From contig CAJWOD010000073.1 in the NCBI GenBank assembly GCA_913044145.1, forward strand, positions 1-7,067: a stretch of DNA of 7,067 nucleotides, read 5' to 3'. Source of the stretch: an uncultured Nitrospina sp. (GTDB taxonomy: Bacteria; Nitrospinota; Nitrospinia; Nitrospinales; VA-1). Every line of letters starts with the position of its first letter. Within the stretch, counting starts at the first letter, position 1. This document shows positions 1-5,851 of this stretch, in pieces. The translations under genes were made by a program, and so were the position numbers. The notes beneath the pieces are model-generated. The model did not search any database and was not told the origin of the DNA. It saw only the letters and a list, made by a program, of their open reading frames with translations.

Positions 1-24
1 ATTAAATTGAAGTTTAACGGGTAA
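1..24 (+). CDS. possible C-terminal tail of an upstream gene (partial)
   Basis: Frame 1 reads seven codons (IKLKFNG) and then TAA, ending 7 bases before the shikimate kinase start. The other two plus-strand frames hit stops within the first few codons, so if an upstream plus-strand gene runs into the window this is its only possible end. The tight spacing would fit an operon with aroK. Seven residues identify nothing, and the stretch could equally be non-coding leader. Confidence 0.3.
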   Translation: MKLKFNG

Positions 25-31
25 ATTATTT

Positions 32-559
32 GTGAATATTGTAATGCTGGGCTATCGGGGTACAGGGAAATCGGTGATTTCAAAAATACTTTCCGAAAAG
101 CTTCGTATGAAGCTATATAAAATTGATAAGATGATCTCTGAATTAGCAGGTAAATCAATTCCTGAAATAGTTGAGCAAGATGGTTGGGAAAGTTTTCGTA
201 AGTTGGAATCAGAGATTGTAGCGGAAGTTTCTAAGCAAGCCAAAAACAGCATCATAGATTGTGGAGGCGGGGTTGTTTTAAGTGATGTTAATATGGTGAA
301 CTTGAAAAGGGAGGGGGTCTGTATTTTGCTTACCGCTAGTCTGGAAACTATTATTAAAAGAATTCGTCACGATAAAAACCGACCTTCTTTGGAAAACGAT
401 CTTAGCTTTGAAGAAGAACAGAAAAAAAATATTGCAGAAAGAGAAAGTAGGTATAGCGTTGCCGCTGATTTTATATGCGATACGTCGCAAAGCCGTCCCC
501 TAGAAATAGCGGAAAAAATAACGGAATTTTTAAGAATGGAGGGATTGATTAAAAAATGA
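32..559 (+). CDS. aroK: shikimate kinase
   Basis: Cytoplasmic NMP-kinase-fold enzyme that phosphorylates shikimate at the 3-hydroxyl with ATP, the fifth step of the chorismate pathway. Its 175 residues match the usual 165-180. Visible motifs are Walker A GYRGTGKS (7-14), the shikimate-binding Asp32, FR with Arg56, the GGG loop (78-80), the lid RPSL with Arg117, and RESRY with Arg137. The start is GTG at 32; the next in-frame ATG (44) would cut into the first beta strand before Walker A. The residue two before Asp32 is Lys30, where the common DxD motif has a Mg-associated Asp; many family members read D-[ST]-D here. The gene overlaps the next by ATGA, so translational coupling is likely. The family assignment is secure; only the effect of Lys30 is uncertain. 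Confidence 0.93.
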   Translation: MNIVMLGYRGTGKSVISKILSEKLRMKLYKIDKMISELAGKSIPEIVEQDGWESFRKLESEIVAEVSKQAKNSIIDCGGGVVLSDVNMVNLKREGVCILLTASLETIIKRIRHDKNRPSLENDLSFEEEQKKNIAERESRYSVAADFICDTSQSRPLEIAEKITEFLRMEGLIKK

Positions 560-1368
560 TGAGCCCCTTGTTTGAAAGCTTAGTTGTAAACAACTTGACT
601 ATTCTTACAGATGAGCCGGATGATTCTACTGCAATGGTATGGAATGAAGCCGAAGTTCAGACAGAGTTAGAAAACAACGAAAAAGCAATATACCGTCTTG
701 ATCTGAATGACAAAGAGGTTTTGCTGGAAGAAATTGAAGACTTGTTGGCCTATAAAAAAACCCAAAAGGTTAAAGACCTGAGGCTTGACAAGAATGAGTT
801 TTTTGACGAAGGGGTAGGATTGTTGGTTCAGGCTCCTGCCTTAAAAAAGTTATTAACCCTTTCACTTGCTTACAATAAACTCACCGATCAAGCTGTCGAA
901 GCTTTGGCCTCTTCAGAAATTCTTGGTAACTTGAAAAAATTGTTTTTACAGGGAAACCGAATTGGAGTTCAAGGCTTAAAAGCTCTGGTTGCATCTGAAA
1001 CCCTTTCAAACTTGCAGCTTTTGTATCTCAACCTTAATCCAATAGGGCCCGAGGGAGGAAAAGTTTTGGGAGGCCCGGGGAAAATTTCCCAGTTGGAAGA
1101 GCTTTATCTACAGAAAATCGGTTTGGGAGAAAAAGGATTGCAGGCTCTTTGTGAGTCAGAAAATTTCAAAAATCTTAAACTTCTTTCCCTTGCAGGAAAT
1201 GGGCTTGACGACCATGCTGCAGAACTAATTTTCCATTCAAAGGCCTTTCCTGAATTAAAAACGCTCGACTTATATAACAATAAAATCAGTGATCAAGCCG
1301 TTGACCAGCTTCGAACCTCGCCAAACCTTCCTAAACTAGATGCTTTGCAGGTTGATTGGCGAAGTTGA
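556..1368 (+). CDS. leucine-rich-repeat protein, ribonuclease-inhibitor-like
   Basis: A 270-residue protein with no signal peptide or membrane segment, so probably cytoplasmic. Residues 1-71 form an acidic N-terminal region or cap. From Val72 to Lys260 there are seven consecutive repeats of exactly 27 residues (starts 72, 99, 126, 153, 180, 207, 234), then a partial eighth (261-270) as the C-terminal edge. The repeat pattern is roughly LxxLxLxxNxIxxxGxxxLxxxxxLxx, the RI-like or LRR_6 class, expected to make a beta/alpha horseshoe that binds another protein. Repeat 5 has lost the conserved Asn (Ile189 in QKIGL). No catalytic domain is visible. The gene overlaps aroK by 4 bases and lies 9 bases before the glycosylase gene, so it is probably cotranscribed with both. 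ATG at 559 is an alternative start one codon later. The partner and function are unknown. Confidence 0.85.
   Translation: MMSPLFESLVVNNLTILTDEPDDSTAMVWNEAEVQTELENNEKAIYRLDLNDKEVLLEEIEDLLAYKKTQKVKDLRLDKNEFFDEGVGLLVQAPALKKLLTLSLAYNKLTDQAVEALASSEILGNLKKLFLQGNRIGVQGLKALVASETLSNLQLLYLNLNPIGPEGGKVLGGPGKISQLEELYLQKIGLGEKGLQALCESENFKNLKLLSLAGNGLDDHAAELIFHSKAFPELKTLDLYNNKISDQAVDQLRTSPNLPKLDALQVDWRS
769..1335 (+). repeat. seven 27-residue leucine-rich repeats (81-bp units)
   Basis: Protein-level tandem repeats inside the LRR gene, each exactly 81 bp, with the frame of LxxLxL repeating without any insertion or deletion. The nucleotide units are strongly diverged, so this is an old repeat conserved by structure, not a recent DNA duplication. 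Confidence 0.85.
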
Positions 1369-1377
1369 TTTGGTTGT

Positions 1378-2007
1378 ATGACTCAAAAACTTCCAAGTAC
1401 AAAGCAGATCCTTACCCATTTCGAAACAAAAGATCCCATTATGGCTGCGGTAATTCGTAAAGCAGGTGTGTTCCAGTTGAGTCGCAACCGCAACTACTTC
1501 TTAGTTTTATGTAAAGCTATCATTGCGCAGCAAATTTCAACCAAAGCAGCCGAGTCGATTACTCGGCGCTTTCAAGCCTTGTTTACAGCTCAAAACCCAA
1601 CCCCTAAAGAAGTAGTTAGAATATCTAAGTTGAAGCTAAGGAACGTAGGCCTTTCGGGGCAGAAAGTGAAATACCTAAAAGATCTTGGCGCTAGGTTTTT
1701 AGATGGTTCAATTCGCCCGCATCGGCTCATTTATCAAAATAATGAGGAAGTGATTAAAACTTTGACCTCTGTCTATGGTATCGGCAGATGGACGGCAGAA
1801 ATGTTTCTTATTTTTTCTTTAAATCGGATAGATGTTTTACCCTTGGGGGATTTGGGGCTCAAGGCAGGGATTAAAAAAATTTATAATATGCGCAGCTTGC
1901 CATCGCCAAAAAAGATGCTTGCTCTGGGTAAAAAGTGGCATCCTATGGAAACTGTGGGAACCTGGTATGCTTGGCGCATACAGGATGCAGAAATCATAAC
2001 TTATTAA
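1378..2007 (+). CDS. DNA-3-methyladenine glycosylase II, AlkA/Mag-type HhH-GPD
   Basis: Base-excision-repair enzyme that removes alkylated purines such as 3-methyladenine from DNA. The 209-residue protein is an all-helical HhH-GPD core. IIAQQIS (48-54) is the conserved early helix of the Mag/AlkA group. The helix-hairpin-helix is VYGIGRWTAEMFLIFSL (132-148), and the catalytic Asp is Asp158 in LPLGDLG (154-160). No Cys cluster follows, so it is not an endonuclease III or MutY type. It is shorter than E. coli AlkA (282 residues) because it lacks that protein's N-terminal domain, as do many Mag1-like enzymes. The gene starts 9 bases after the LRR stop with no clear Shine-Dalgarno, suggesting translation coupled to the upstream gene. 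The substrate range cannot be read from the sequence. Confidence 0.9.
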   Translation: MTQKLPSTKQILTHFETKDPIMAAVIRKAGVFQLSRNRNYFLVLCKAIIAQQISTKAAESITRRFQALFTAQNPTPKEVVRISKLKLRNVGLSGQKVKYLKDLGARFLDGSIRPHRLIYQNNEEVIKTLTSVYGIGRWTAEMFLIFSLNRIDVLPLGDLGLKAGIKKIYNMRSLPSPKKMLALGKKWHPMETVGTWYAWRIQDAEIITY

Positions 2008-2008
2008 C

Positions 2009-2023
2009 CCCTCTTGGTGAGGG
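2009..2023 (+). promoter_or_regulatory. small GC-rich hairpin before the O-methyltransferase ribosome site
   Basis: CCCTC (2009-2013), loop TTGGT, GAGGG (2019-2023) forms a 5-bp GC-rich stem just after the glycosylase stop. The methyltransferase Shine-Dalgarno GAGG (2026-2029) follows directly and could pair with the same CCTC instead. This is a possible translation-control element; it is short and could be chance. Confidence 0.3.
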
Positions 2024-2034
2024 TAGAGGTTACT

Positions 2035-2667
2035 ATGGATTTTATAGATGAAAAAATTGAGGAATATGCCTTTGATCATACTAGTTATGAAGGGGATTTG
2101 TTAGAACAACTGGAAAAAGAGACATATGAAAAACTGGAAATTCCTCAAATGACGACAGGAAGGATTGAAGCTAGATTGCTTAAACTATTGGCACGTTTAG
2201 TAGGTGCCAAACGAATATTGGAAATTGGTACATTTGCAGGATACAGCGCCCTTTCAATGGCGGAAGCTTTGCCAGAAGACGGTGAATTAGTAACCTGCGA
2301 AATAGATCCCGAGGCAATTATTTTTGCAAAAAAATATTTTAACTTGAGTGAACATGGGAAAAAGATAATATTGATGGAGGGCTCGGCATTGGAATCTTTG
2401 AAAAAAATTTCAGGTCCGTTCGATATGGCCTTCATTGATGCGGATAAGGAAAACTATTGTAATTATTATGAAGCCATTTTGCCCCTAATTCGCTCCGGAG
2501 GCCTGATGGCCATCGACAACGTGTTGTGGAGCGGTCGCGTGCTGGACCCAAAAGACAAATCAGACAAGGCGATTCATCAACTTAATGAAAGAGTAATTTG
2601 CGATGAAAGGGTGGAGTCGGTTTTGCTTACTGTCCGTGACGGATTAAATTGCATTGTCAAAAATTAG
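2035..2667 (+). CDS. class I SAM-dependent O-methyltransferase, caffeoyl-CoA OMT family
   Basis: Methyltransferase of the cation-dependent Methyltransf_3 (COMT) family, which methylates hydroxyl groups, often on catechol-like substrates. With the start used here it has 210 residues, typical for bacterial members. Motif I is LEIGTFAGYSAL (62-73), with acidic Glu89 after strand 2. FIDADKENY (133-141) supplies Asp135 as a metal ligand, and Asp161-Asn162 in IDNVLWSG complete the metal site. The closing RDG motif is at 201-203. I chose ATG at 2035 because AGAGG lies 5 bases upstream and the protein then begins at the usual place. In-frame TTG 2014 and GTG 2017 would place the start inside a small hairpin and add residues without family support. 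It is the last gene of the cluster. The natural substrate is unknown. Confidence 0.9.
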   Translation: MDFIDEKIEEYAFDHTSYEGDLLEQLEKETYEKLEIPQMTTGRIEARLLKLLARLVGAKRILEIGTFAGYSALSMAEALPEDGELVTCEIDPEAIIFAKKYFNLSEHGKKIILMEGSALESLKKISGPFDMAFIDADKENYCNYYEAILPLIRSGGLMAIDNVLWSGRVLDPKDKSDKAIHQLNERVICDERVESVLLTVRDGLNCIVKN

Positions 2668-2698
2668 TTTGCATTTGATCTTATGAATGTATGGTATG

Positions 2699-2727
2699 TT
2701 GATCCTTATTTAGGTCTGTGCTAGCTT
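2699..2727 (+). promoter_or_regulatory. possible sigma-70 promoter for the duplicated DUF4254-like gene
   Basis: TTGATC (2699-2704), a 17-base spacer, then TAGCTT (2722-2727) preceded by TGC, an extended -10 arrangement. Transcription would begin near 2734, giving a leader of about 50 bases. The -10 match is only 3 of 6. An inverted repeat TTAAC/GTTAA (2740-2744, 2755-2759) lies in the leader. The rest of the 117-base gap is AT-rich with no convincing terminator. Confidence 0.3.
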
Positions 2728-2784
2728 ATTGAAAATTGTTTAACTTAAAATCATGTTAATAAAAAAATTAGGAATTTAAATTCT

Positions 2785-3258
2785 ATGGCTGAAACACTCG
2801 GCAGTCTTGTGGACAAGCTTTCAATTAAAAATTTAAGGATTTGGCATCTCGATGAGGCATTAGAGCAGAAAAACGCATCAAATTATGCAGAGTTGAAGGC
2901 TAGACGTGATTTGGCAGATAAACAAAGACAAAGTCTTGTGAACGAAATAAATGATTTCCTAGTCTCCGCTTTTAAGGGTGAAGTTTGTATCCGCGATGAA
3001 AAAATAAAGTTGTATACCAACACCAATGTTTCCTCATCCGATAGTATAAAAAAACTTGGAGAAGCTGTAAGCGAACTGGCTATTAGGAATATAAAGCTAT
3101 GGCATTGTGAGGATGAAGTAAGGCGAACTGATTTGGCAGATGTAGAAATTGTAAAAATTAAAAGAAAGATTGATACGACTAATCAGGAACGTAATGACCT
3201 GATGGATAAGGTAGATGAGATTCTTCAGATCCAATCTGAGGAAATAAAAGGATCCTAA
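2785..3258 (+). CDS. tandem-duplicated helical protein, DUF4254-like
   Basis: Function not recognised. The 157-residue protein is hydrophilic and predicted largely helical, with no signal peptide or membrane span, so probably cytoplasmic. It contains two versions of one unit. Residues 5-60 begin LGSLVDKLSIKNLRIWH and residues 91-148 begin LGEAVSELAIRNIKLWH; the two run ungapped for over 20 residues, with the Trp-His pairs (20-21, 106-107) exactly 86 apart. The second copy, with WHCEDEVRR, then KRKIDTTNQERND (126-138), resembles the DUF4254 family as I remember it; the first copy is more diverged. A linker (61-90) joins them. ATG at 2785 has AGGA 11 bases upstream, a longish spacing. The gene stands alone between the O-methyltransferase and a convergent methyltransferase. 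DUF4254 genes are, from memory, sometimes near envelope-sugar genes; no such neighbours are seen here. Confidence 0.75.
   Translation: MAETLGSLVDKLSIKNLRIWHLDEALEQKNASNYAELKARRDLADKQRQSLVNEINDFLVSAFKGEVCIRDEKIKLYTNTNVSSSDSIKKLGEAVSELAIRNIKLWHCEDEVRRTDLADVEIVKIKRKIDTTNQERNDLMDKVDEILQIQSEEIKGS
2797..3231 (+). repeat. internal two-copy duplication within the DUF4254-like gene
   Basis: Copy 1 covers about residues 5-61 (2797-2967) and copy 2 about residues 91-149 (3055-3231). In the first 22 aligned positions 8 are identical (L, G, V, L, I, N, W, H) and most others are conservative. Further on, LVNEINDFL aligns with LMDKVDEIL after a 2-residue shift. The DNA is well diverged, so the duplication is ancient. 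Confidence 0.7.
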
Positions 3259-3313
3259 AGGTAGATTATTGGGCAACTCGTTTCTTTTACGATTATATTC
3301 TTCTCATTATGTT

Positions 3314-3874
3314 TTATAGCTTTTGTGCAATAAGAGATGCAAAGGCCTTGGGTTCTTCGTCCACTTCTTGGTATCTCAAAACCCGAAAATCATTGAAAGC
3401 TTCAAGTAATTCGTTTTGTTCTAAAACCCACTCCTTTTTAAAGCTGCTATATTTGAGGTAGTCTACGCTAAACGTTTCGTAAAATAAAATTCCGCCTGAT
3501 TTCAAGGTCTTGCGTATTTCCTGGAATAGCTTCCGGTCCAGGAAATTAAAACAGAGCACCAGGTCGTATTCATTTTCAGGAAAGGAGCTATTATCTAGGT
3601 CAGTAGAAAGTGTTGTAATGGTTACGTTTTTTTCATTTGCAAGTCTCTGGGCTTTTTTCAGTGCTATCTCGGATATATCCATACTGACCACTTCATAACC
3701 CAAAGATGCGGCAAAAACTGAATTTCTTCCCTCACCTGCGGCAATATCCAAAGCTTTTCCTCCCTTAATAAGAAATTCAGTATGGGATTTAAGCCATTCG
3801 CACGGTTCCTTTCCTGAGATATAGGAATCACCATCATATTTTGTGTTCCATTTCTCCTTGTCTTTAAATGACAT
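3314..3874 (-). CDS. class I SAM-dependent methyltransferase, TehB-like
   Basis: A 186-residue single-domain Rossmann methyltransferase, using ATG at 3874. It begins MSFKDKEKWNTKYDG, the WxxKY opening usual for TehB-like and Methyltransf_25 proteins. Motif I is ALDIAAGEGRN (41-51), the acidic residue after strand 2 is Asp66 in SMDIS, and YDLVLCFNFLDR (103-114) is the motif II region. LKSGGILFYETF (124-135) is the post-motif strand. The same frame stays open upstream to a TTG at 3988. I reject that 38-residue extension because it matches nothing expected and because a strong minus-strand promoter (-10 at 3913-3908) lies inside it. The Shine-Dalgarno is weak. The gene is convergent with the DUF4254-like gene and divergent from rplU. 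The substrate is unknown; TehB-type tellurite methylation is one possibility but cannot be concluded. Confidence 0.85.
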   Translation of the reverse strand: MSFKDKEKWNTKYDGDSYISGKEPCEWLKSHTEFLIKGGKALDIAAGEGRNSVFAASLGYEVVSMDISEIALKKAQRLANEKNVTITTLSTDLDNSSFPENEYDLVLCFNFLDRKLFQEIRKTLKSGGILFYETFSVDYLKYSSFKKEWVLEQNELLEAFNDFRVLRYQEVDEEPKAFASLIAQKL

Positions 3875-3907
3875 ATGAACTTTCAGTAAGGTTTTCCTGA
3901 TTATGTA

Positions 3908-3936
3908 ATTATAAGTGTGAGTTAAACTAATAACAA
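3908..3936 (-). promoter_or_regulatory. sigma-70 promoter for the TehB-like methyltransferase
   Basis: On the minus strand, TTGTTA (3936-3931), a 17-base spacer and a perfect TATAAT (3913-3908). Transcription would begin near 3901, leaving a leader of about 27 bases before ATG 3874. Good consensus, spacing and position agree. Confidence 0.65.
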
Positions 3937-3975
3937 GCTGGTGTTGGCCTGTATTTTCAGTGATTAAGCAAAATC

Positions 3976-4004
3976 TTGACATAGGCAATTTTTTTTTCTA
4001 AGAT
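3976..4004 (+). promoter_or_regulatory. sigma-70 promoter for rplU-rpmA
   Basis: A perfect TTGACA (3976-3981), a 17-base spacer that includes a T-run, and TAAGAT (3999-4004), which keeps the key T, A and final T of the -10. Transcription would begin near 4011, giving a leader of about 65 bases before rplU. This matches the strong promoter expected for ribosomal-protein genes. Confidence 0.7.
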
Positions 4005-4030
4005 GACGGTTTTATTTATAACTCTAGAAG

Positions 4031-4053
4031 CGGGGAATTTCCGTTTTCTGCGG
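4031..4053 (+). promoter_or_regulatory. possible alternative hairpins in the rplU leader
   Basis: CCG at 4041-4043 can pair with CGG upstream (4031-4033) or with CGG downstream (4051-4053), so two small mutually exclusive stems are possible in the leader. Several ribosomal-protein mRNAs carry autoregulatory leaders. The stems here are only 3-4 bp, so this is a weak call. Confidence 0.2.
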
Positions 4054-4076
4054 TTCGTTTATCAGGAGTGATGGGA

Positions 4077-4388
4077 ATGATTGCAGTAGTTCAAACCGGT
4101 GGCAAGCAATATAAAGTATCTGAAGGTGATGAGATTCAGGTTGAAAAACTGGATGCCAATGTAGGGGAAAGTGTTAATTTAGAAAAAGTCCTCATTTGCG
4201 GAGAAGGAGACTCTGCAAAAGTTGGGACTCCGTTTCTTAAAGATTGCTCAGTCGTGTGTCAAGTGACAGAGCAGTATAGAGATAAAAAAATCATCGTATT
4301 TAAAAAACATAGACGAAAAAATTATCGCAGAAAAAATGGACACCGCCAATCATTAACACGTTTGAAGGTTACTGCAATTAACGCATAA
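4077..4388 (+). CDS. rplU: 50S ribosomal protein L21
   Basis: Large-subunit protein that binds 23S rRNA. With the start at ATG 4077 it is 103 residues, the same as E. coli L21, and begins MIAVVQTGGKQYKV, the family's standard opening. The basic C-terminal part KKHRRKNYRRKNGHRQ (76-91) is the typical rRNA-binding stretch. AGGAG (4064-4068) is 8 bases before ATG 4077. In-frame GTG 4068 and ATG 4071 overlap or crowd that site, so they are unlikely starts. A near-consensus promoter lies about 75 bases upstream. rpmA follows after 21 bases, the widespread rplU-rpmA pair. Confidence 0.97.
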   Translation: MIAVVQTGGKQYKVSEGDEIQVEKLDANVGESVNLEKVLICGEGDSAKVGTPFLKDCSVVCQVTEQYRDKKIIVFKKHRRKNYRRKNGHRQSLTRLKVTAINA

Positions 4389-4409
4389 TAACACTGGGGA
4401 AAATGAAAC

Positions 4410-4667
4410 ATGGCACATAAAAAAGGACAAGGAAGTACCTCAAACGGTCGGGATAGCAGAGGCCAAAGATTAGGCGTTAAAAGATATGGTGGTCAAGCTG
4501 TTAAGGCTGGAGAAATACTGGTGCGCCAGCGCGGTACTCATTTTCATCCCGGAGATAATGTTGGGTTAGGCAGCGACTATACGATTTTTGCAAAAATCGA
4601 GGGTGTTGTTAAGTTTGAACATCGTAATCGCACAACGCAAAAAATTAGTGTCTACCCGCAAAACTAG
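4410..4667 (+). CDS. rpmA: 50S ribosomal protein L27
   Basis: Large-subunit protein whose N-terminal tail reaches the peptidyl-transferase centre. It has 85 residues, as in E. coli. It opens MAHKKGQGSTSNGRDSRGQR, with the mature-type N-terminus and no cleavable leader of the Firmicutes kind. The conserved blocks LGVKRYGGQ (22-30), ILVRQRGTHFHPG (36-48) and GVVKFEHR follow. GGGGA (4396-4400) is 9 bases before the start. It follows rplU by 21 bases and is surely cotranscribed with it. Confidence 0.97.
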   Translation: MAHKKGQGSTSNGRDSRGQRLGVKRYGGQAVKAGEILVRQRGTHFHPGDNVGLGSDYTIFAKIEGVVKFEHRNRTTQKISVYPQN

Positions 4668-4685
4668 AGTCCTGTCTCTATTCTA

Positions 4686-4735
4686 AGGTTTTTTCCGCAG
4701 AACCTAAAAGACCACCCCGGGTTATGCAATAGCCC
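4686..4735 (+). promoter_or_regulatory. two small hairpins between rpmA and obgE
   Basis: First stem: AGGTT (4686-4690) with AACCT (4701-4705). Second stem: GGGTTA (4719-4724) with TAGCCC (4730-4735), 6 bp with one G-U pair and a 5-base loop. Neither is followed by a T-run, so they do not look like an intrinsic terminator. They could be processing or attenuation structures before obgE, which has no visible Shine-Dalgarno. Confidence 0.3.
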
Positions 4736-4752
4736 ATTCAAAACTTAAACTC

Positions 4753-5778
4753 ATGTTTATTGATCAGGTTAGCATCTCTGTAAAAGCAGGAGATGGAGGT
4801 GACGGTTGTTGCAGCTTCAGGAGGGAAAAACATATTCCCTTGGGTGGCCCTGATGGCGGCGATGGAGGAAAAGGAGGAGATGTAATCTTAAAGGTAGACC
4901 CTAACCTTACGACTCTCATTGATCTCAGATACAAAAAACTTTATCGGGCTGAAAATGGTAAGCCAGGTAAAGGAAATCAAATGACCGGAAGAAGTGGGAA
5001 TAATCTTACCGTTAGTGTTCCCCGTGGGACATTGGTCAAGGATGAGGAAACAGGGGAATTGTTGGTTGACCTTAAAGAAATGGGTCAACACTTTGTTGTT
5101 GTAGAAGGAGGCCATTATGGTCAGGGTAATACACGTTTTAAATCTTCTACCAATCGAGCTCCCAAAAAATTTGGTAAGGGAAAACCAGGTGATTTCCGTC
5201 AATTATTTCTTGAACTAAAGTTGCTGGCTGATGTAGGAATCATTGGATTTCCAAATGCTGGTAAGTCTACCTTGATATCTAGAATTTCAAACGCCAGGCC
5301 AAAAGTTGCTGGATATCCTTTCACAACTTTGGTCCCAAATCTTGGGATAGTAAAGCTTGAAGAAGGCGATTCATTTGTGGCTGCAGATATCCCTGGTTTG
5401 ATAGAAGGAGCTCATAAAGGCAAAGGACTCGGACACCAGTTTTTGAGACATATCGAACGCACCCGATTGCTTCTTCATTTGATCGATTTTTCTGATGTCG
5501 AAACTGAAAATATCTTGGACCGTTACCATAAACTGCAAAAAGAGTTAAAAGCTTTTAGCAAAGACCTGTTCGATAAACCACAAATCCTTGTAGCTACAAA
5601 AATGGATGCTCCCCAGTCCGTGATCAATTTTAAAAATATTGGGCCATTAATGAATGAATTGAACCCTTTTTTGTTTGTGATTTCATCGGTGACAGGAGAA
5701 GGAATTGAAAAACTACTATGGAAGATCAAAGAATGTTTAATCTCTAAAAAGTTAACAGAGGAAGAAAAGGAGCTGTAA
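4753..5778 (+). CDS. obgE: Obg/CgtA GTPase, 50S assembly
   Basis: Essential P-loop GTPase that binds the 50S subunit and acts in late ribosome assembly and stress control. Of its 341 residues, 1-158 are the glycine-rich Obg domain, with AGDGGDGCCSFRREK (12-26) and GGPDGGDGGKGG (31-42). The G domain follows: G1 GFPNAGKST (165-173), G2 Thr191-Thr192 in YPFTTLVPNLG, G3 DIPG (212-215), G4 TKMD (282-285) and G5 SSVTGEG (311-317). G4 has Thr where the commonest form is NKxD. The protein ends soon after the G domain with a short acidic tail, so it lacks the OCT domain of Gram-positive Obg. The start matches the family's MFxDxVxIxVKAGDGG opening, although no Shine-Dalgarno is visible. It lies 85 bases after rpmA, a classic neighbourhood. 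Confidence 0.96.
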   Translation: MFIDQVSISVKAGDGGDGCCSFRREKHIPLGGPDGGDGGKGGDVILKVDPNLTTLIDLRYKKLYRAENGKPGKGNQMTGRSGNNLTVSVPRGTLVKDEETGELLVDLKEMGQHFVVVEGGHYGQGNTRFKSSTNRAPKKFGKGKPGDFRQLFLELKLLADVGIIGFPNAGKSTLISRISNARPKVAGYPFTTLVPNLGIVKLEEGDSFVAADIPGLIEGAHKGKGLGHQFLRHIERTRLLLHLIDFSDVETENILDRYHKLQKELKAFSKDLFDKPQILVATKMDAPQSVINFKNIGPLMNELNPFLFVISSVTGEGIEKLLWKIKECLISKKLTEEEKEL

Positions 5779-5800
5779 TGCTATGTGGATATGAGAATTC

Positions 5801-5817
5801 CTTATTGAATTAATAAG
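5801..5817 (+). terminator. weak AT-rich stem after obgE, possible terminator
   Basis: CTTATT (5801-5806), loop GAATT, AATAAG (5812-5817) gives a 6-bp stem with only two G-C/C-G-class ends. The T-rich run comes some 14 bases later, so an intrinsic terminator is doubtful. It lies 23 bases after the obgE stop, where one might be expected. Confidence 0.25.
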
Positions 5818-5822
5818 TACTC

Positions 5823-5851
5823 TTGAAATTTAATTTTTTATGCCCTATTAT
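5823..5851 (+). promoter_or_regulatory. sigma-70 promoter for the lytic transglycosylase gene
   Basis: TTGAAA (5823-5828), a 17-base spacer and TATTAT (5846-5851), each 5 of 6 to consensus. Transcription near 5858 would leave a leader of about 120 bases before the ATG. A perfect TTGACA at 5958-5963 has no usable -10 before the start codon. No gene is supported in the 198-base gap between obgE and the transglycosylase. Confidence 0.5.

Noticed and set aside
1837..2435. Opposite-strand open frames across the glycosylase and O-methyltransferase genes
   Set aside because: They lie antisense to well-supported genes and encode no recognisable domain. The same applies to the antisense frames over aroK and obgE and the plus-strand frame inside the minus methyltransferase.
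3259..3313. Bidirectional terminator between the two convergent genes
   Set aside because: The 55-base gap shows no stem followed by a T-run on either strand.
3875..3988. N-terminal extension of the minus-strand methyltransferase to TTG 3988
   Set aside because: It has no resemblance to methyltransferase sequence, it contains a perfect TATAAT for the same strand, and the family start WxxKY fits ATG 3874.
4403..4420. ATG AAA CAT GGC ACA TAA overlapping the rpmA start
   Set aside because: A chance short frame; the L27 start at 4410 is fixed by its conserved N-terminus.
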